From assembly GCA_017933995.1 (NCBI GenBank), contig JAGBKI010000001.1, positions 21,021 to 85,020 of the forward strand: a stretch of DNA of 64,000 bases, read 5' to 3'. The DNA comes from Bacteroidaceae bacterium. GTDB taxonomy: Bacteria; Bacteroidota; Bacteroidia; Bacteroidales; Bacteroidaceae. The notes beneath the pieces were generated by a model. It was not told where the DNA came from and made no database searches. It saw only the letters and a program-made list of their open reading frames with translations. Positions within the stretch are counted from its first letter, which is position 1. Each line of letters starts with the position of its first letter. Both the position numbers and the translations under genes were made by a program. Below are positions 9,990 to 18,333 of the stretch, in pieces.

Positions 9990-11609
9990 TTAGAGTCCTT
10001 GGCGGTATTCGGTGGGCGTCATGCCGTATTGCTCGACGAAGAGGCGGCGAAAGTTGCGGGACGAGAGACCTACCTCGTCGGCGATGCCGTTGACGGTTTT
10101 CGACGCGTCGTTGCGCAACAGGCGACGGGCTTCGGCCAAGCGGATGGCATTGATGTAGTTGGGGAAAGAATGGTAGGCGGTGTGGCGGCTGAGCAGTTGG
10201 TTGAACACGTCGCGGCGGATGTGGAAACGGTTGCAGATGTCTTGCCGCTGAATGCTGCCGTTGGCATAGAGGCGCTCACTGCGCACGGCGGTGTCGATGC
10301 GGGCAAAGAGTTCTTGCTCGGCGCGGGCTGTTTCGGCATCGGGCGCTTCCACTTCCGCCTCGGTCGTCCCCGGTGACGCGCCGGCCGGAAGGGCAGCCTC
10401 GCCCGCCGAAGTGCTGGAAACGTCGTCGCTGGTAATACTGGCGGGCAAGGCCGCTCTCGCTCCCAGTGAGGCTGTTCCCTCAATGAGTTTCACCAGCGCG
10501 CGGTTCTTCATCTTGATGCGGCGGCTCTGCGAATAGATATAGGCGGCAAAGGCGAGGATGAGGAGCAACCCCACGACGGCAACACTGGCGATGAGTGTCA
10601 TCTGGTCGCTGTGATGCTCGGCCTCGGCACGGCGCAACTGTTGCTCCAAGGCGTGGTAGCGGGCAATGTGCTCTTTGGCCGTGGCCTCACGCACGCTGTG
10701 TTCTATCTGCCCGTAGGCATCGTTCATGCTGCTCTGCTCGCCGAGAAAGGCGTATGCGGCGGTGATGGCGCTTTGAGCCTGCGTGCGATAGAACCCGATG
10801 TAATCCGCCCGTGCGGTGGAATCTGTTGGCTCGCGGTAGGAATTGTCGTGGTAGACGTCGGGGTGCAGTGCGTAGTCGTCGAGGCGCTCGATGATGCGGC
10901 GCGCTTGCGGGATAGCCTCGATGTACTTGCCCTCCTCGCTGAGCAGAAACATCTTGCGCTTTCGGGCGATGATCATCGCGTCGAGGGCGTTGAAGTTGCG
11001 GTTTTCGCGCGTGTCGAGCGCGGCTATCACACTGTCGAGCCGCGCCATACCCTGCTCGCGCCATCCTTTCTGGTAGAGGGCCACGCCCAATTCGGCCTCG
11101 GTGCGCAGCGCCTCGGTCTCGTTGCCCTGCTTGTGGCAAACGTCCACCAGTTCCTGCGCGCGGCGGAAGAAGAGCGCCGTGTCTTGTCGGTGGCGCGCTG
11201 CATAGACCAGAATCTCCAGCACATCTTGCTGCCGACTGAGGTTGGCTCGCACGGAGTCGTGCGCCAAAAAGCGTTCGTCCGCCACGCGCGCCGAGTCGAA
11301 GCGCACAGTGGCGGAGCCGGGCAGCAGCGAGTCCACCTGCGCGCCCATCACCGTCCAAGCGTAAATCTTTGCCTTGAAGTAGTCGGCCATCCACGGGCTG
11401 ATGTTGCCCACGGCGACCGCCGAGTCGATTATCTGCAAAGCCTGCACGGGCTGGTAGTCGTAGACTTCAAGCGCCTGCGCCGCCGTGTAGAGCGTGTCCG
11501 TAGGGCGCATCGTGCGTCGTGACGCCGCGTTCTCATGCTTTTTGCCCGTGCAACTCACGATGGCAGCCGCCAAGACACATATTATATATATAGGTATTCT
11601 TCTTTTCAT
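9990..11609 (-). CDS. Membrane-anchored TPR/AraC-family hybrid regulator
   Basis: This 539-residue protein combines a sensor-like periplasmic part with a cytoplasmic DNA-binding part. The N-terminus is a lipoprotein-type signal ending AAAIVSC (Cys20). Residues about 40-330 are helical and TPR-like. A single membrane segment (ASVAVVGLLLILAFAAYIY) lies near 340-360. The last 95 residues are an AraC-type double helix-turn-helix, with RQDICNRFHIRRDVFNQLL and ending GLSSRNFRRLFVEQYG. Such hybrids are a Bacteroidota regulator class. It lies directly upstream of the giant surface gene on the same strand and may control it, which is inference. The lipobox and the TM segment together are unusual; the first may simply be an uncleaved anchor. 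Confidence 0.85.
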   Translation of the reverse strand: MKRRIPIYIICVLAAAIVSCTGKKHENAASRRTMRPTDTLYTAAQALEVYDYQPVQALQIIDSAVAVGNISPWMADYFKAKIYAWTVMGAQVDSLLPGSATVRFDSARVADERFLAHDSVRANLSRQQDVLEILVYAARHRQDTALFFRRAQELVDVCHKQGNETEALRTEAELGVALYQKGWREQGMARLDSVIAALDTRENRNFNALDAMIIARKRKMFLLSEEGKYIEAIPQARRIIERLDDYALHPDVYHDNSYREPTDSTARADYIGFYRTQAQSAITAAYAFLGEQSSMNDAYGQIEHSVREATAKEHIARYHALEQQLRRAEAEHHSDQMTLIASVAVVGLLLILAFAAYIYSQSRRIKMKNRALVKLIEGTASLGARAALPASITSDDVSSTSAGEAALPAGASPGTTEAEVEAPDAETARAEQELFARIDTAVRSERLYANGSIQRQDICNRFHIRRDVFNQLLSRHTAYHSFPNYINAIRLAEARRLLRNDASKTVNGIADEVGLSSRNFRRLFVEQYGMTPTEYRQGL

Positions 11610-11830
11610 CGTTTCTCTGTGTTTCGTGCTGAAAGTGCGGTCTTTTCCGCCGCGCCTTTACCCCCGTGGCACGTGGCGTGCCGCGAAATCGGGTGTAAAG
11701 GTAGTGACTTTTTGGCGAAACTTCGCTTTCTCCCCTCGCCTTTTGTGCGATAAAGGACGCGAGGTGCAAAAAAAATGCGGGAGGCTTGTAACAAACCGTG
11801 CGGAAAGCGTGTCTATGTTTGTAGACGCGC

Positions 11831-12027
11831 TTAAATCCAAATCGGTCATTAGACCGACAGAAATGTGATCAGTAAATGTCTTTTTGCAGGATAATGCCTT
11901 TTCTTTTAGTGGCTTTTGATTGATGCCCGCTCGGCATAACCCGCTATGCCTACGCAAACATCAATCAAAAAGCCCCTCAAAAGAAAAAAACATTCTCCTA
12001 CAAACTCTAATGAACGATTGGGGCTTA
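11831..12027. repeat. Dispersed ~195-bp hairpin element, copy 1
   Basis: This 197-bp noncoding segment matches 63433-63626 over its whole length. Its ends are imperfect inverted repeats (left aaatcggtcattag, right ctaatgaacgatt). A middle stem pairs gcaggataatg with cattctcctac. An inner stem pairs ttgattgatg with catcaatcaa, and the corresponding stem in copy 2 has different but still complementary bases. It lies between the regulator gene, which is divergent, and the DUF4252 gene. The adjoining 11610-11830 interval holds the upstream region of the regulator, with no other gene seen. Confidence 0.85.
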
Positions 12028-12033
12028 ATTTTG
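12026..12033 (+). promoter_or_regulatory. Possible Bacteroides-type -7 box (TAATTTTG)
   Basis: The sequence TAATTTTG matches the Bacteroidota -7 consensus TAnnTTTG and lies 30 nt before the DUF4252 start at 12064. Its first bases belong to the right end of the dispersed hairpin element, so the insertion may have helped create it. No clear TTTG box is present at the expected -33 spacing. Confidence 0.35.
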
Positions 12034-12063
12034 TAGCGCGAAGGATTCTAATTCAATCAAACT

Positions 12064-12705
12064 ATGAAAAAGATTCTTCTCTTGGCAGCCGCCGTGCTGC
12101 TGCTGGCCGCGCAGGGCGCGGCGCAGACACTCACCGAGATTTACGACGCGTTCCGGGGTAAGCCCGGTGTGGAACTCGTGGAAATTTCCGGCAGGTTTCT
12201 CCTCGATCAACTCAAGGCACAACTGCGCGAGCAGGTACAGGCTCAACTCGCCGACACCACTTCGCTCGACTCCGCCGGACAGGCCGAATTGCGGCGGCAG
12301 TTGGAAGAGGAATACGCCCGCGAGATAGACGAGGCGTTCAGCGACACCGCCACTGGTGGCGACGAGCAACTACGTGTGCTGCGCAACATAGACAGCCTTG
12401 TGGTGATGAACCTCGAAGCGCCGGACTGTAGCGCGGAACTCCTGGCCGAGTTCGAGGCGAAGACTGCCAATCTGAAGTCGCTGGGCTACGAAGTCCTGGT
12501 AAACAGCAATGAGGGCGGCGAAAAGTCGCAGGTGCTTATGCGCACAGATGACGAAGGCACTGTGACGGAACTCCTCGTACGCCACATCGAGCAAGGCGAG
12601 GCGCAACTTGTGCTCCTTGTGGGCCGTTTCAAGGACGACGATTGGAGCAAGGTGATAAACTTTGACAATGGCGGCGAGGGTGATGATGAAGACGCCGATG
12701 AGTGA
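12064..12705 (+). CDS. DUF4252 family secreted protein
   Basis: This 213-residue protein has a strong signal peptide (MKKILLLAAAVLLLAAQGAAQ) and is therefore exported. The mature part begins TLTEIYDAFRGKPGVELVEIS and matches the general shape of the DUF4252 family, with a helical N-terminal half and a C-terminal half (DGTVTELLVRHIEQGE) ending in an acidic tail. The function of the family is not established. It opens a same-strand group containing an ECF sigma factor, an anti-sigma-like protein and a second, shorter DUF4252 protein, a combination that suggests an envelope stress output. Short 8-bp repeats follow the stop codon. Confidence 0.85.
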   Translation: MKKILLLAAAVLLLAAQGAAQTLTEIYDAFRGKPGVELVEISGRFLLDQLKAQLREQVQAQLADTTSLDSAGQAELRRQLEEEYAREIDEAFSDTATGGDEQLRVLRNIDSLVVMNLEAPDCSAELLAEFEAKTANLKSLGYEVLVNSNEGGEKSQVLMRTDDEGTVTELLVRHIEQGEAQLVLLVGRFKDDDWSKVINFDNGGEGDDEDADE

Positions 12706-12713
12706 GTCTTTTC

Positions 12714-12803
12714 GGTTTATAGGTCTTTAGGTTTTGCGTCTGCGCGCACCCTAATCCCCTATACCCCCCAAGCCCCCAAGACATAAAAACCCCAAAAGCC
12801 CCC
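12714..12803. repeat. 8-bp tandem arrays between DUF4252 gene and sigma factor
   Basis: After the stop of the DUF4252 gene there are three octads (ggtttata, ggtcttta, ggttttgc) at 12714-12737. Seven further octads (accctaat, cccctata, ccccccaa, gcccccaa, gacataaa, aaccccaa, aagccccc) run from 12748 to 12803, ending one base before the sigma factor ATG. The period is exact although the sequence drifts. Confidence 0.7.
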
Positions 12804-12804
12804 G

Positions 12805-13320
12805 ATGACAGCCTCCGACTTCAAGCAAACCGTCCTCCCCAGCGCGCAGGCCATGCACCGCACGGCTTGGCGCCTCACGGGCGGCGTGCAACAGGAAGCC
12901 GAGGACTTGGTGCAAGAGACATTTCTCCGCCTATGGCAAAAGCGCGACGCGCTGGTGGCGGTGAGCAACGTGGAGGCGTATTGCCAGGCCGCAGTGCGCA
13001 ATGTCTACCTCAACTCCCTACGCCACAGGCAGCCCGACGTGGCCGATGCCTCCGAGGAAATCCTTGCGGCCAAGGCCGACACCGCAGACTTGCAATGGGC
13101 TTTGGAGGAACGCGATGAAGCTGCCTTGATGCACGCCCTCATCGCCCGTCTGCCCCAAATGCAAAGATTGGCAGTCACATTGCGCGACATCGAGGGCTTG
13201 GAACATGCCGACATCGCGCGGCAACTAAACATGGCGGAGGGCGCAGTGCGCGTACTCTTGAGCCGCGCCCGCAAGCAACTCCGCGAACAATTCACACATT
13301 TCAGCAACTATGGCAGATAA
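12805..13320 (+). CDS. ECF-type RNA polymerase sigma factor
   Basis: This 171-residue protein has the two domains of an ECF (group IV) sigma-70 factor and no region 1. Region 2 includes AEDLVQETFLRLWQKRDAL near residues 31-50. Region 4 is a helix-turn-helix with HADIARQLNMAEGAVRVLLS near residues 137-156. The protein would direct RNA polymerase to a specific promoter set when released from its inhibitor. The next gene overlaps its end by 11 bp and encodes a membrane protein with the layout of an anti-sigma factor, so translation is probably coupled. An array of 8-bp repeats rather than a clear ribosome binding site precedes its ATG. Confidence 0.92.
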   Translation: MTASDFKQTVLPSAQAMHRTAWRLTGGVQQEAEDLVQETFLRLWQKRDALVAVSNVEAYCQAAVRNVYLNSLRHRQPDVADASEEILAAKADTADLQWALEERDEAALMHALIARLPQMQRLAVTLRDIEGLEHADIARQLNMAEGAVRVLLSRARKQLREQFTHFSNYGR

Positions 13321-13831
13321 AGCAACCATCTTGGACACCTGGCAGGTGCAAGCCCTCCTTGACCGCTATTACGACGGACAGACTACACCCGCCGAGGAAC
13401 GTCGTCTGCGCGACTTCTTCGCCCATGCCGCCGTGCCAGCCGAATTGCAGGACGAACGCCGCTTCTTTCTCGCCCTGGACGGTGCAGCGGAAAGCACAGC
13501 CCCACCTGTGGACGTGGAGCGGCTGATGGCTCAAGCCCTGTCCGCACAGCCGGATGCCAAAATGGAATCCACAGTAGCGGCGCCGCGCCGCTTCACCGTG
13601 CGTCGCGCCTTGTGGATTGCTGCCATTGCCGCTTGCCTCGCGCTTGTGTTTGTTCTTCCTTCCCGTATCGGCAACGGTTCAAGCACGGTTGTCACAACGG
13701 AGGGCGGACTGACGCTGCGCGACACCTACAGCGACCCCAATCAGGCCGCAGTGGAGGCCGAACGCGCCCTCGCCAGATTCTCCGAAAGCCTTGACAAAGG
13801 GCTGGCGCAACTCGACAAGGTGGACCTCTGA
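13310..13831 (+). CDS. Anti-sigma-factor-like single-span membrane protein
   Basis: This 173-residue protein starts inside the sigma factor gene. Its N-terminal cytoplasmic part (LLDRYYDGQTTPAEERRLRDF) resembles the short helical segments of Bacteroidota anti-sigma proteins. One membrane segment (ALWIAAIAACLALVFVLPS) lies near residues 100-118, followed by a short outer domain. The overlap with the sigma gene and this topology suggest that it holds the sigma factor at the membrane. I do not see a zinc-binding HxxxCxxC motif, so it would be of a non-ZAS type. The assignment comes from context and topology, not from a recognised signature. Confidence 0.65.
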   Translation: MADKATILDTWQVQALLDRYYDGQTTPAEERRLRDFFAHAAVPAELQDERRFFLALDGAAESTAPPVDVERLMAQALSAQPDAKMESTVAAPRRFTVRRALWIAAIAACLALVFVLPSRIGNGSSTVVTTEGGLTLRDTYSDPNQAAVEAERALARFSESLDKGLAQLDKVDL

Positions 13832-13917
13832 GTTTTCTATATTAAACTGTTGATGAGTTGTTAGGATGTGTTCATTCCACCCGTTATTCCGATAACCCTC
13901 ACAATCCCCATTCCTTT

Positions 13918-14388
13918 ATGAAATCCATTAGACTATCCCTTCTTTTAGCCTTGTTGCTTGCGGCTACGCCCGCCTTTTCCCAGCAGGCACTGTTCGACAA
14001 GTACGAAGACGCCCATGACATCACTACCGTCTACGTCTCGAAAACCCTTCTGCGCCTCGCGATGGGGCAGAGCGGCCAACTCGGCCAGTTTCGCAGCGTT
14101 GCCGGTAAAATCGACCAAATCCGTATCCTTACCACCGAGAACAAGCAGGCCATAGCGCGTGTCCGTCAGGAAGCGCTGGCATACTACAAGAAGAACCGCT
14201 ACGAAGTGGCGATGAAGGTGAACGAAGGCTCCGAGCGCGTCACTATCTACCAACGCAAGCTGCGCGGTGGCCGCAACGAGTTCTGCTTGCTGGCCGAAGA
14301 GCCAGGTGAACTCTCCATCATCAACATCGAGGGTGCGCTGACGCTCGAAGACGTGCAAGGCACGGTGGCACCGAAAGGGAAGAAGTGA
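13918..14388 (+). CDS. DUF4252 family secreted protein, second copy
   Basis: This 156-residue protein is a second, shorter member of the DUF4252 family. ATG at 13918 is chosen because it starts an ideal signal peptide (SIRLSLLLALLLAATPAFSQ); the frame is open further upstream, but that part looks non-coding. The mature region (YVSKTLLRLAMGQSG, then KIDQIRILTTENKQ) corresponds to the family core. It follows the sigma/anti-sigma pair on the same strand and may be a target or sensor of that system, which is inference. A perfect 37-bp inverted repeat begins three bases after the stop. Confidence 0.85.
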   Translation: MKSIRLSLLLALLLAATPAFSQQALFDKYEDAHDITTVYVSKTLLRLAMGQSGQLGQFRSVAGKIDQIRILTTENKQAIARVRQEALAYYKKNRYEVAMKVNEGSERVTIYQRKLRGGRNEFCLLAEEPGELSIINIEGALTLEDVQGTVAPKGKK

Positions 14389-14391
14389 ATG

Positions 14392-14484
14392 AGTTTATAA
14401 GTAAATCAGTTGATAAGTTGGTTGGCAAAGCATATATATCGTCCGCATTGCCAACCAACTTATCAACTGATTTACTTATAAACT
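14392..14484. terminator. Perfect 37-bp inverted repeat between convergent genes
   Basis: Arms 14392-14428 and 14448-14484 are perfectly complementary with a 19-nt loop. Each arm is itself an octad array (gtttataa, gtaaatca, gttgataa, gttggttg). The structure lies between the DUF4252 gene and the convergent GH130 gene and could act as a bidirectional terminator, although it lacks the GC-rich stem and T tract of a classical one. Confidence 0.75.
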
Positions 14485-14496
14485 AATCAACTCGCC

Positions 14497-15456
14497 TCAC
14501 GTCTCCTGCCCGTCGAGCCAGGCGAGGATTTCGGAGATGCGGCCGTGGGCGAGGCATACGCAAGTGTCGGCGGCGCCGTAGTAGATGCTCACCTTGTCGC
14601 CCTCGGTGAGCGCGGCGCAGGGGAAGACGACGTTCTGCACGTCGCCCATCAGCTCGTAGGGGGCGGCGGGGCCGAGCAGGTAGTCGTAGGAGCGGCGCAG
14701 CACGCGCCAAGGTTCGTCGCGGTCGAGCAGCAGGGCGCCCATGGCGTAGCGGTAGCCGTTGCAGGTGGTGATGACGCCGTGGTAGAACACCAGCCAGCCG
14801 CGCTCGGTCAGGATGGGCACACTGCCGGCGCCCACCTTGGTGCACTGCCACGCGCTGATTTCGAAGGGCGTGGGCGAGATGACGTGGCGGTGGTGGCCCC
14901 AGTACTCCATGTCGGGCGAGAAACTGAGGAAGATGTCGCCGAAGGGCGTGTGGCCGTTGTCGCTGGGGCGCGAGAGCAGGGCGTACTGCCCGTTAATCTT
15001 CTGCGGGAAGAGCACGCCATTGCGGCAGAAAGGCAACAGGGCATTCTCGCACTGGTAGAATGTCTGGAAGTCGTCGGTATAGCCCAGCCCGATGGTGGGG
15101 CCGTGGTAGCCGTTGCACCAGGTAATCCAGTAGCGCCCGTCGATGCAGGCCACGCGCGGGTCGTACTTGTAGTCGCTCCACGTGGGCGCGCCGTCGTGCG
15201 AGACGAAGCGGATGGGTTCGTGTGCGATGTCCCACTTGACGCCGTCCTTGGAGAAACCGGCGAAGATGTTCATCTGCACGCGGCGGTTGTCGCAGCGGAA
15301 CACACCGGCGTAGCCGTCCTTGAAAGGCACGACGGCACTGTTGAAGATGCTGTTGGACGACGGGATGTCGTAGCGTCCGATGATGGGGTTGCGCGTGTCG
15401 CGCCACACGATGTCTTTGCAGCCTTCTGGGCGCGGCTGCCAGGGGATTTGGGGCAT
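14497..15456 (-). CDS. GH130 family beta-mannoside phosphorylase or hydrolase
   Basis: This 319-residue protein has the five-bladed propeller pattern of glycoside hydrolase family 130. Conserved-looking stretches include [20 protein letters not shown] near residues 22-41, the [15 protein letters not shown] segment near 100, and [16 protein letters not shown] in the C-terminal third. GH130 enzymes act on beta-1,4- or beta-1,2-mannosides, mostly by phosphorolysis, and the absence of a signal peptide fits a cytoplasmic role in releasing mannose-1-phosphate. The exact substrate cannot be read from sequence. Its stop lies 12 bp from the large inverted repeat. No SusC/SusD pair is present nearby. 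Confidence 0.85.
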   Translation of the reverse strand: MPQIPWQPRPEGCKDIVWRDTRNPIIGRYDIPSSNSIFNSAVVPFKDGYAGVFRCDNRRVQMNIFAGFSKDGVKWDIAHEPIRFVSHDGAPTWSDYKYDPRVACIDGRYWITWCNGYHGPTIGLGYTDDFQTFYQCENALLPFCRNGVLFPQKINGQYALLSRPSDNGHTPFGDIFLSFSPDMEYWGHHRHVISPTPFEISAWQCTKVGAGSVPILTERGWLVFYHGVITTCNGYRYAMGALLLDRDEPWRVLRRSYDYLLGPAAPYELMGDVQNVVFPCAALTEGDKVSIYYGAADTCVCLAHGRISEILAWLDGQET

Positions 15457-15515
15457 AGTTTTACTGGTAAACAGTGTACAATAAACAATAAATTAGGATG
15501 GGCGGGGCTGATTTG

Positions 15516-15701
15516 CTATCGGCTCTGCGCGTACAAGCGCTCATATACAACGCTTGCGGGTTCGCTGTACACCGTGCCGTCGCTCCGGGCTTGCAGCACG
15601 TCCTCGCCGCGAAGCATCTTGTCTTCGAGCATCCGTTTCTCGGCCAGTGCAAGCCCCTCCTTCAACTTCTCAAAATATGCTTCAACTTCTTTGTCTGACA
15701 T
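15516..15701 (-). CDS. Small acidic helical protein overlapping the zeta-like kinase gene
   Basis: This 61-residue protein (start MSDKEVEAYFEKLKEG) is highly charged and probably helical. Its start codon lies inside the 3-prime end of the zeta-like kinase gene with a 20-bp overlap, so the two are likely translated together. I recognise no family. By position it could be the partner of the kinase, although in classical epsilon/zeta systems the antitoxin gene comes first. It could also be a small independent protein. Confidence 0.6.
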   Translation of the reverse strand: MSDKEVEAYFEKLKEGLALAEKRMLEDKMLRGEDVLQARSDGTVYSEPASVVYERLYAQSR

Positions 15702-16260
15702 AATGTTTAATCTTATTAAAGGTGTCGTTTTCGTATGTTATTTGTGAGGTCTGTGTACCCTGGGCTATTGTTCTTCTGGGAGGATGTGTGTTGTTCACAA
15801 TAATCCAATCGTCTACCTTAGGCATATACAGCCCAAAAAGGTTTTGCAGGCCGAGACGGTAGCGACGGCGGATAACATTTTCCGGAATGTCGTGCCCACC
15901 TTTGCTCACACGCTCCGCCACTCGGCGTATGGCCAGTTCGGGTGATTCTATCCAGATGTATAACAATGAGACGACGTAGCCTTTTTGTTGTGCTTGCCTG
16001 ACGAGGTTAATGTAGGAGCGTGTAGCCAACGTCGTCTCAATGGCGAATGTTTGGCCTTGTTCTAACAGGGTTTTGATACGCGCAAGCATCAAACGGCCTG
16101 CTTCTACAGCAACGCTTGCAGGGTTAAAAGGTGAGAGGCCGCGCGCGATTTCGTCGGCGTTAACGAACTCACGGCAATTGAGCACATCGGGCAGTACGGT
16201 ATACGAGGCAGTCGTCTTACCCGCTCCGTTCGGACCGCTTATGATATAGAGTTTCCTCAT
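15682..16260 (-). CDS. Zeta-toxin-like P-loop kinase
   Basis: This 192-residue protein has a Walker A motif (SGPNGAGKTT, residues 8-17) followed by NADEIARGLSPFNP, an arrangement typical of the zeta toxin/UDP-GlcNAc kinase fold. The later FAIETTLATRSYINLV segment matches the conserved ETT region of bacterial zeta-like proteins. Known zeta toxins phosphorylate UDP-N-acetylglucosamine and block wall synthesis, but many chromosomal relatives are of unknown role. No epsilon antitoxin gene precedes it. The next gene, a 61-residue ORF, overlaps it. It is divergent from the CotH lipoprotein gene across a 529-nt interval. Confidence 0.8.
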   Translation of the reverse strand: MRKLYIISGPNGAGKTTASYTVLPDVLNCREFVNADEIARGLSPFNPASVAVEAGRLMLARIKTLLEQGQTFAIETTLATRSYINLVRQAQQKGYVVSLLYIWIESPELAIRRVAERVSKGGHDIPENVIRRRYRLGLQNLFGLYMPKVDDWIIVNNTHPPRRTIAQGTQTSQITYENDTFNKIKHYVRQRS

Positions 16261-16789
16261 CGGTTATGAATAGCCAGCGTATGTATCCTTTCTTTGTGGA
16301 AGCGTTAAAACTGAAACGTGGCAAACGCCTGGCCGATTCGGCCTTTTCGCCGCGAAATTAAGGAAAACTTACGCACTATCCGAGCTTTCCCCTTTTTTTC
16401 TGCTGATATCCCCATCGTTTGTGAAGGGGGGCGGAAAGGCCGTTAAGGCACAAAGGGGGGCATTTTCTTGGACGGAAACGCGGCAATACGTATTTTTGCC
16501 ACACGATTGCCTGTACGGCGGTATGGGCAGCGGCCATCTTATTATCTAACAGCGTTTGCTTTTTATACGGCATACCTTGAAACCTGAGAAACTTCAATGT
16601 CTGCGAGTAGGTAAAAAACAAATGCCTGCGTATATAGCGTGGGCGTATTTTATCTCTGCGTAGACGGGCTTTTCTCAGGTGCCCAAGGTACAGAGCGATG
16701 CGTTTACGCTATTCTTTGTGCCAGCACCTGTCGCGCGCCCGTCTTGTGTGTCATATAAAACAGCAGCAGACACACAACACCCGTCAGCG
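16261..16789. other. 529-nt intergenic region, divergent promoters likely
   Basis: This A/T-richer interval separates the zeta-like gene (minus) from the CotH lipoprotein gene (plus). It contains TATTTTTG at 16491-16498, matching the Bacteroidota -7 consensus on the plus strand, with a weak upstream partner. An 81-codon minus-strand frame at 16376-16621 has no signal peptide, motif or ribosome binding site and is not called. I see no RNA gene. Confidence 0.5.
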
Positions 16790-18328
16790 ATGAAATGCAA
16801 AAAGTCTTTTCCCGCCCTGCTCGCGCTTTGCTGCGCGCTACTCTCGTGCTCGGATACGGACACGGAAATCCCATCACAAGTCACGGCGCCTGTACACCTC
16901 GTTCAGGCTTTCAACCTAAGAGCCGCTGAAAACCCGGATGTTCTGGACGCGGACATCATAGGCGAAATTTCCGACACGGCTATTGTGCTCTACAGCCCGA
17001 CCCTTCTGCCGCACACACACCTCGTTCCCGAAATCCGTCTTGCGGCAGGAACGGATTTGCAGCTGAACGGCCTGTCTTATGAATTCGCTTCCCCCGTGGA
17101 CTTCTCCGAGCCGCTCATGCTTCGCGTCACAGCCCCGGACGGTAGCTGGCAGACGCTTCCCGTGCTGTTTAGCCAATTCACGGGATTGCCCGTAGTGTAC
17201 CTGAACACGGAGAAGCATGTTCCCATAACCTCTAAAACACAATATAGCTCCGCGACAATATCTGTCCATACGGGTGGAAACACATCGCCAGCGGCGTGGA
17301 ACATGGAAGAAAAGCCATTGCAGGCAAGAGGACGGGGCTACAGTACTTGGATGGCTCCGAAGAAACCCTATAAGCTCAAGTTCGGAAAAAAGACGGGGCT
17401 GCTGGATATGCCTGCCGCAAAGACTTGGGCACTGCTTGCCAACTACCTTGACCGCACCAAGTTGCGCACCTCGACGGCTTTCTATTTGGGGCGTCTTAGC
17501 AACCTTGAATGGATGCCGGGCGGGAGGTTTGTAGAACTTTTTGTCAATGGGGAACACCAAGGCAACTACTTCCTCTGCGAGCTCATTAAGGAGGGGGACA
17601 ACCGCCTGAACATAGGGAAAGACGCCTATGTCCTTGAAGTAGACCAGGCGACTCGGCTGGACGCGGACGATGTATTTTCCCAGACTCGCCGTTGCCTGTT
17701 TAACATAAAGGAACCCGCCGTGCTTTATGGCAGCGACGGGTACGAATGGATTCGCAACCAAGTAAACCTTTGCGAGGACGTGCTTTACGGCGCTTTTTTC
17801 CTTGACCCTCAAAAGGGCTACCGCAAGTACATCGACTTGGACAGCTTTGTGGATTGGTACCTGATAAACGAAATAACGAGGAATAATGACGCCGTATTTT
17901 GGAGCAGTTGCTATATGCATGTCGCTCCTGGCGGCAAACTAAAGATGGGGCCTCTCTGGGATTTTGACCTCGCTTTCGGGAACTACGAGGCAAACAACTC
18001 GTATATCCCAGAGGGCTTTTGGGTGCGCCGTGCCCCATGGATAAGCCGGATGTGGGAAGATTCTGTTTTTGTAGCTGCTGTTCGCCGCCGTTTCGACTAC
18101 TTTAAGGAATGCCTTCCTCTTGTTTACAGGCACATAGACAGGGAAGCGGAGCTAATCCGCGCTTCGGTGGGCGCGGACGAGAAAGTCTGGCACACAATGA
18201 ACCGCAGTTTTGGCGTCACGTATTACATTTGGGGAAATTTCGACGCCGAGGTATCATTCGTCAAAAGGTTTCTGAGTGAGCGGATGCAGTGGCTGGACGA
18301 GAACATTCCCACGTCGGTGAGTTTTTGA
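16790..18328 (+). CDS. CotH-kinase family lipoprotein
   Basis: This 512-residue protein starts at ATG 16790, which begins a lipoprotein signal (FPALLALCCALLSC). The frame is open upstream, but that part is not needed. After a short beta domain the CotH kinase-like region begins near residue 135. Features include PKKPYKLKFGKKTGLL, the helix WALLANYLDRTKLRTS, and the metal-site segment GPLWDFDLAFGN near residue 388. In Bacillus CotH phosphorylates spore coat protein; in Bacteroidota these proteins are surface or periplasmic and their substrates are unknown. A second, larger CotH protein is encoded 7 kb downstream. The stop lies only 5 bp from the convergent symporter gene. Confidence 0.85.
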   Translation: MKCKKSFPALLALCCALLSCSDTDTEIPSQVTAPVHLVQAFNLRAAENPDVLDADIIGEISDTAIVLYSPTLLPHTHLVPEIRLAAGTDLQLNGLSYEFASPVDFSEPLMLRVTAPDGSWQTLPVLFSQFTGLPVVYLNTEKHVPITSKTQYSSATISVHTGGNTSPAAWNMEEKPLQARGRGYSTWMAPKKPYKLKFGKKTGLLDMPAAKTWALLANYLDRTKLRTSTAFYLGRLSNLEWMPGGRFVELFVNGEHQGNYFLCELIKEGDNRLNIGKDAYVLEVDQATRLDADDVFSQTRRCLFNIKEPAVLYGSDGYEWIRNQVNLCEDVLYGAFFLDPQKGYRKYIDLDSFVDWYLINEITRNNDAVFWSSCYMHVAPGGKLKMGPLWDFDLAFGNYEANNSYIPEGFWVRRAPWISRMWEDSVFVAAVRRRFDYFKECLPLVYRHIDREAELIRASVGADEKVWHTMNRSFGVTYYIWGNFDAEVSFVKRFLSERMQWLDENIPTSVSF

Positions 18329-18333
18329 GCTGG

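Noticed and set aside
11658-11957. Minus-strand frames at 11658-11957 and 63073-63576 with matching peptides (RRHSGLCRAGI, LSCKKT)
   Set aside because: The similarity comes from the duplicated noncoding hairpin element. Substitutions follow stem pairing and not codon positions, and neither frame has a convincing start.
16376-16621. 81-codon minus-strand frame in the divergent spacer
   Set aside because: It has no signal peptide, motif or clear ribosome binding site, and lies in a likely promoter region.
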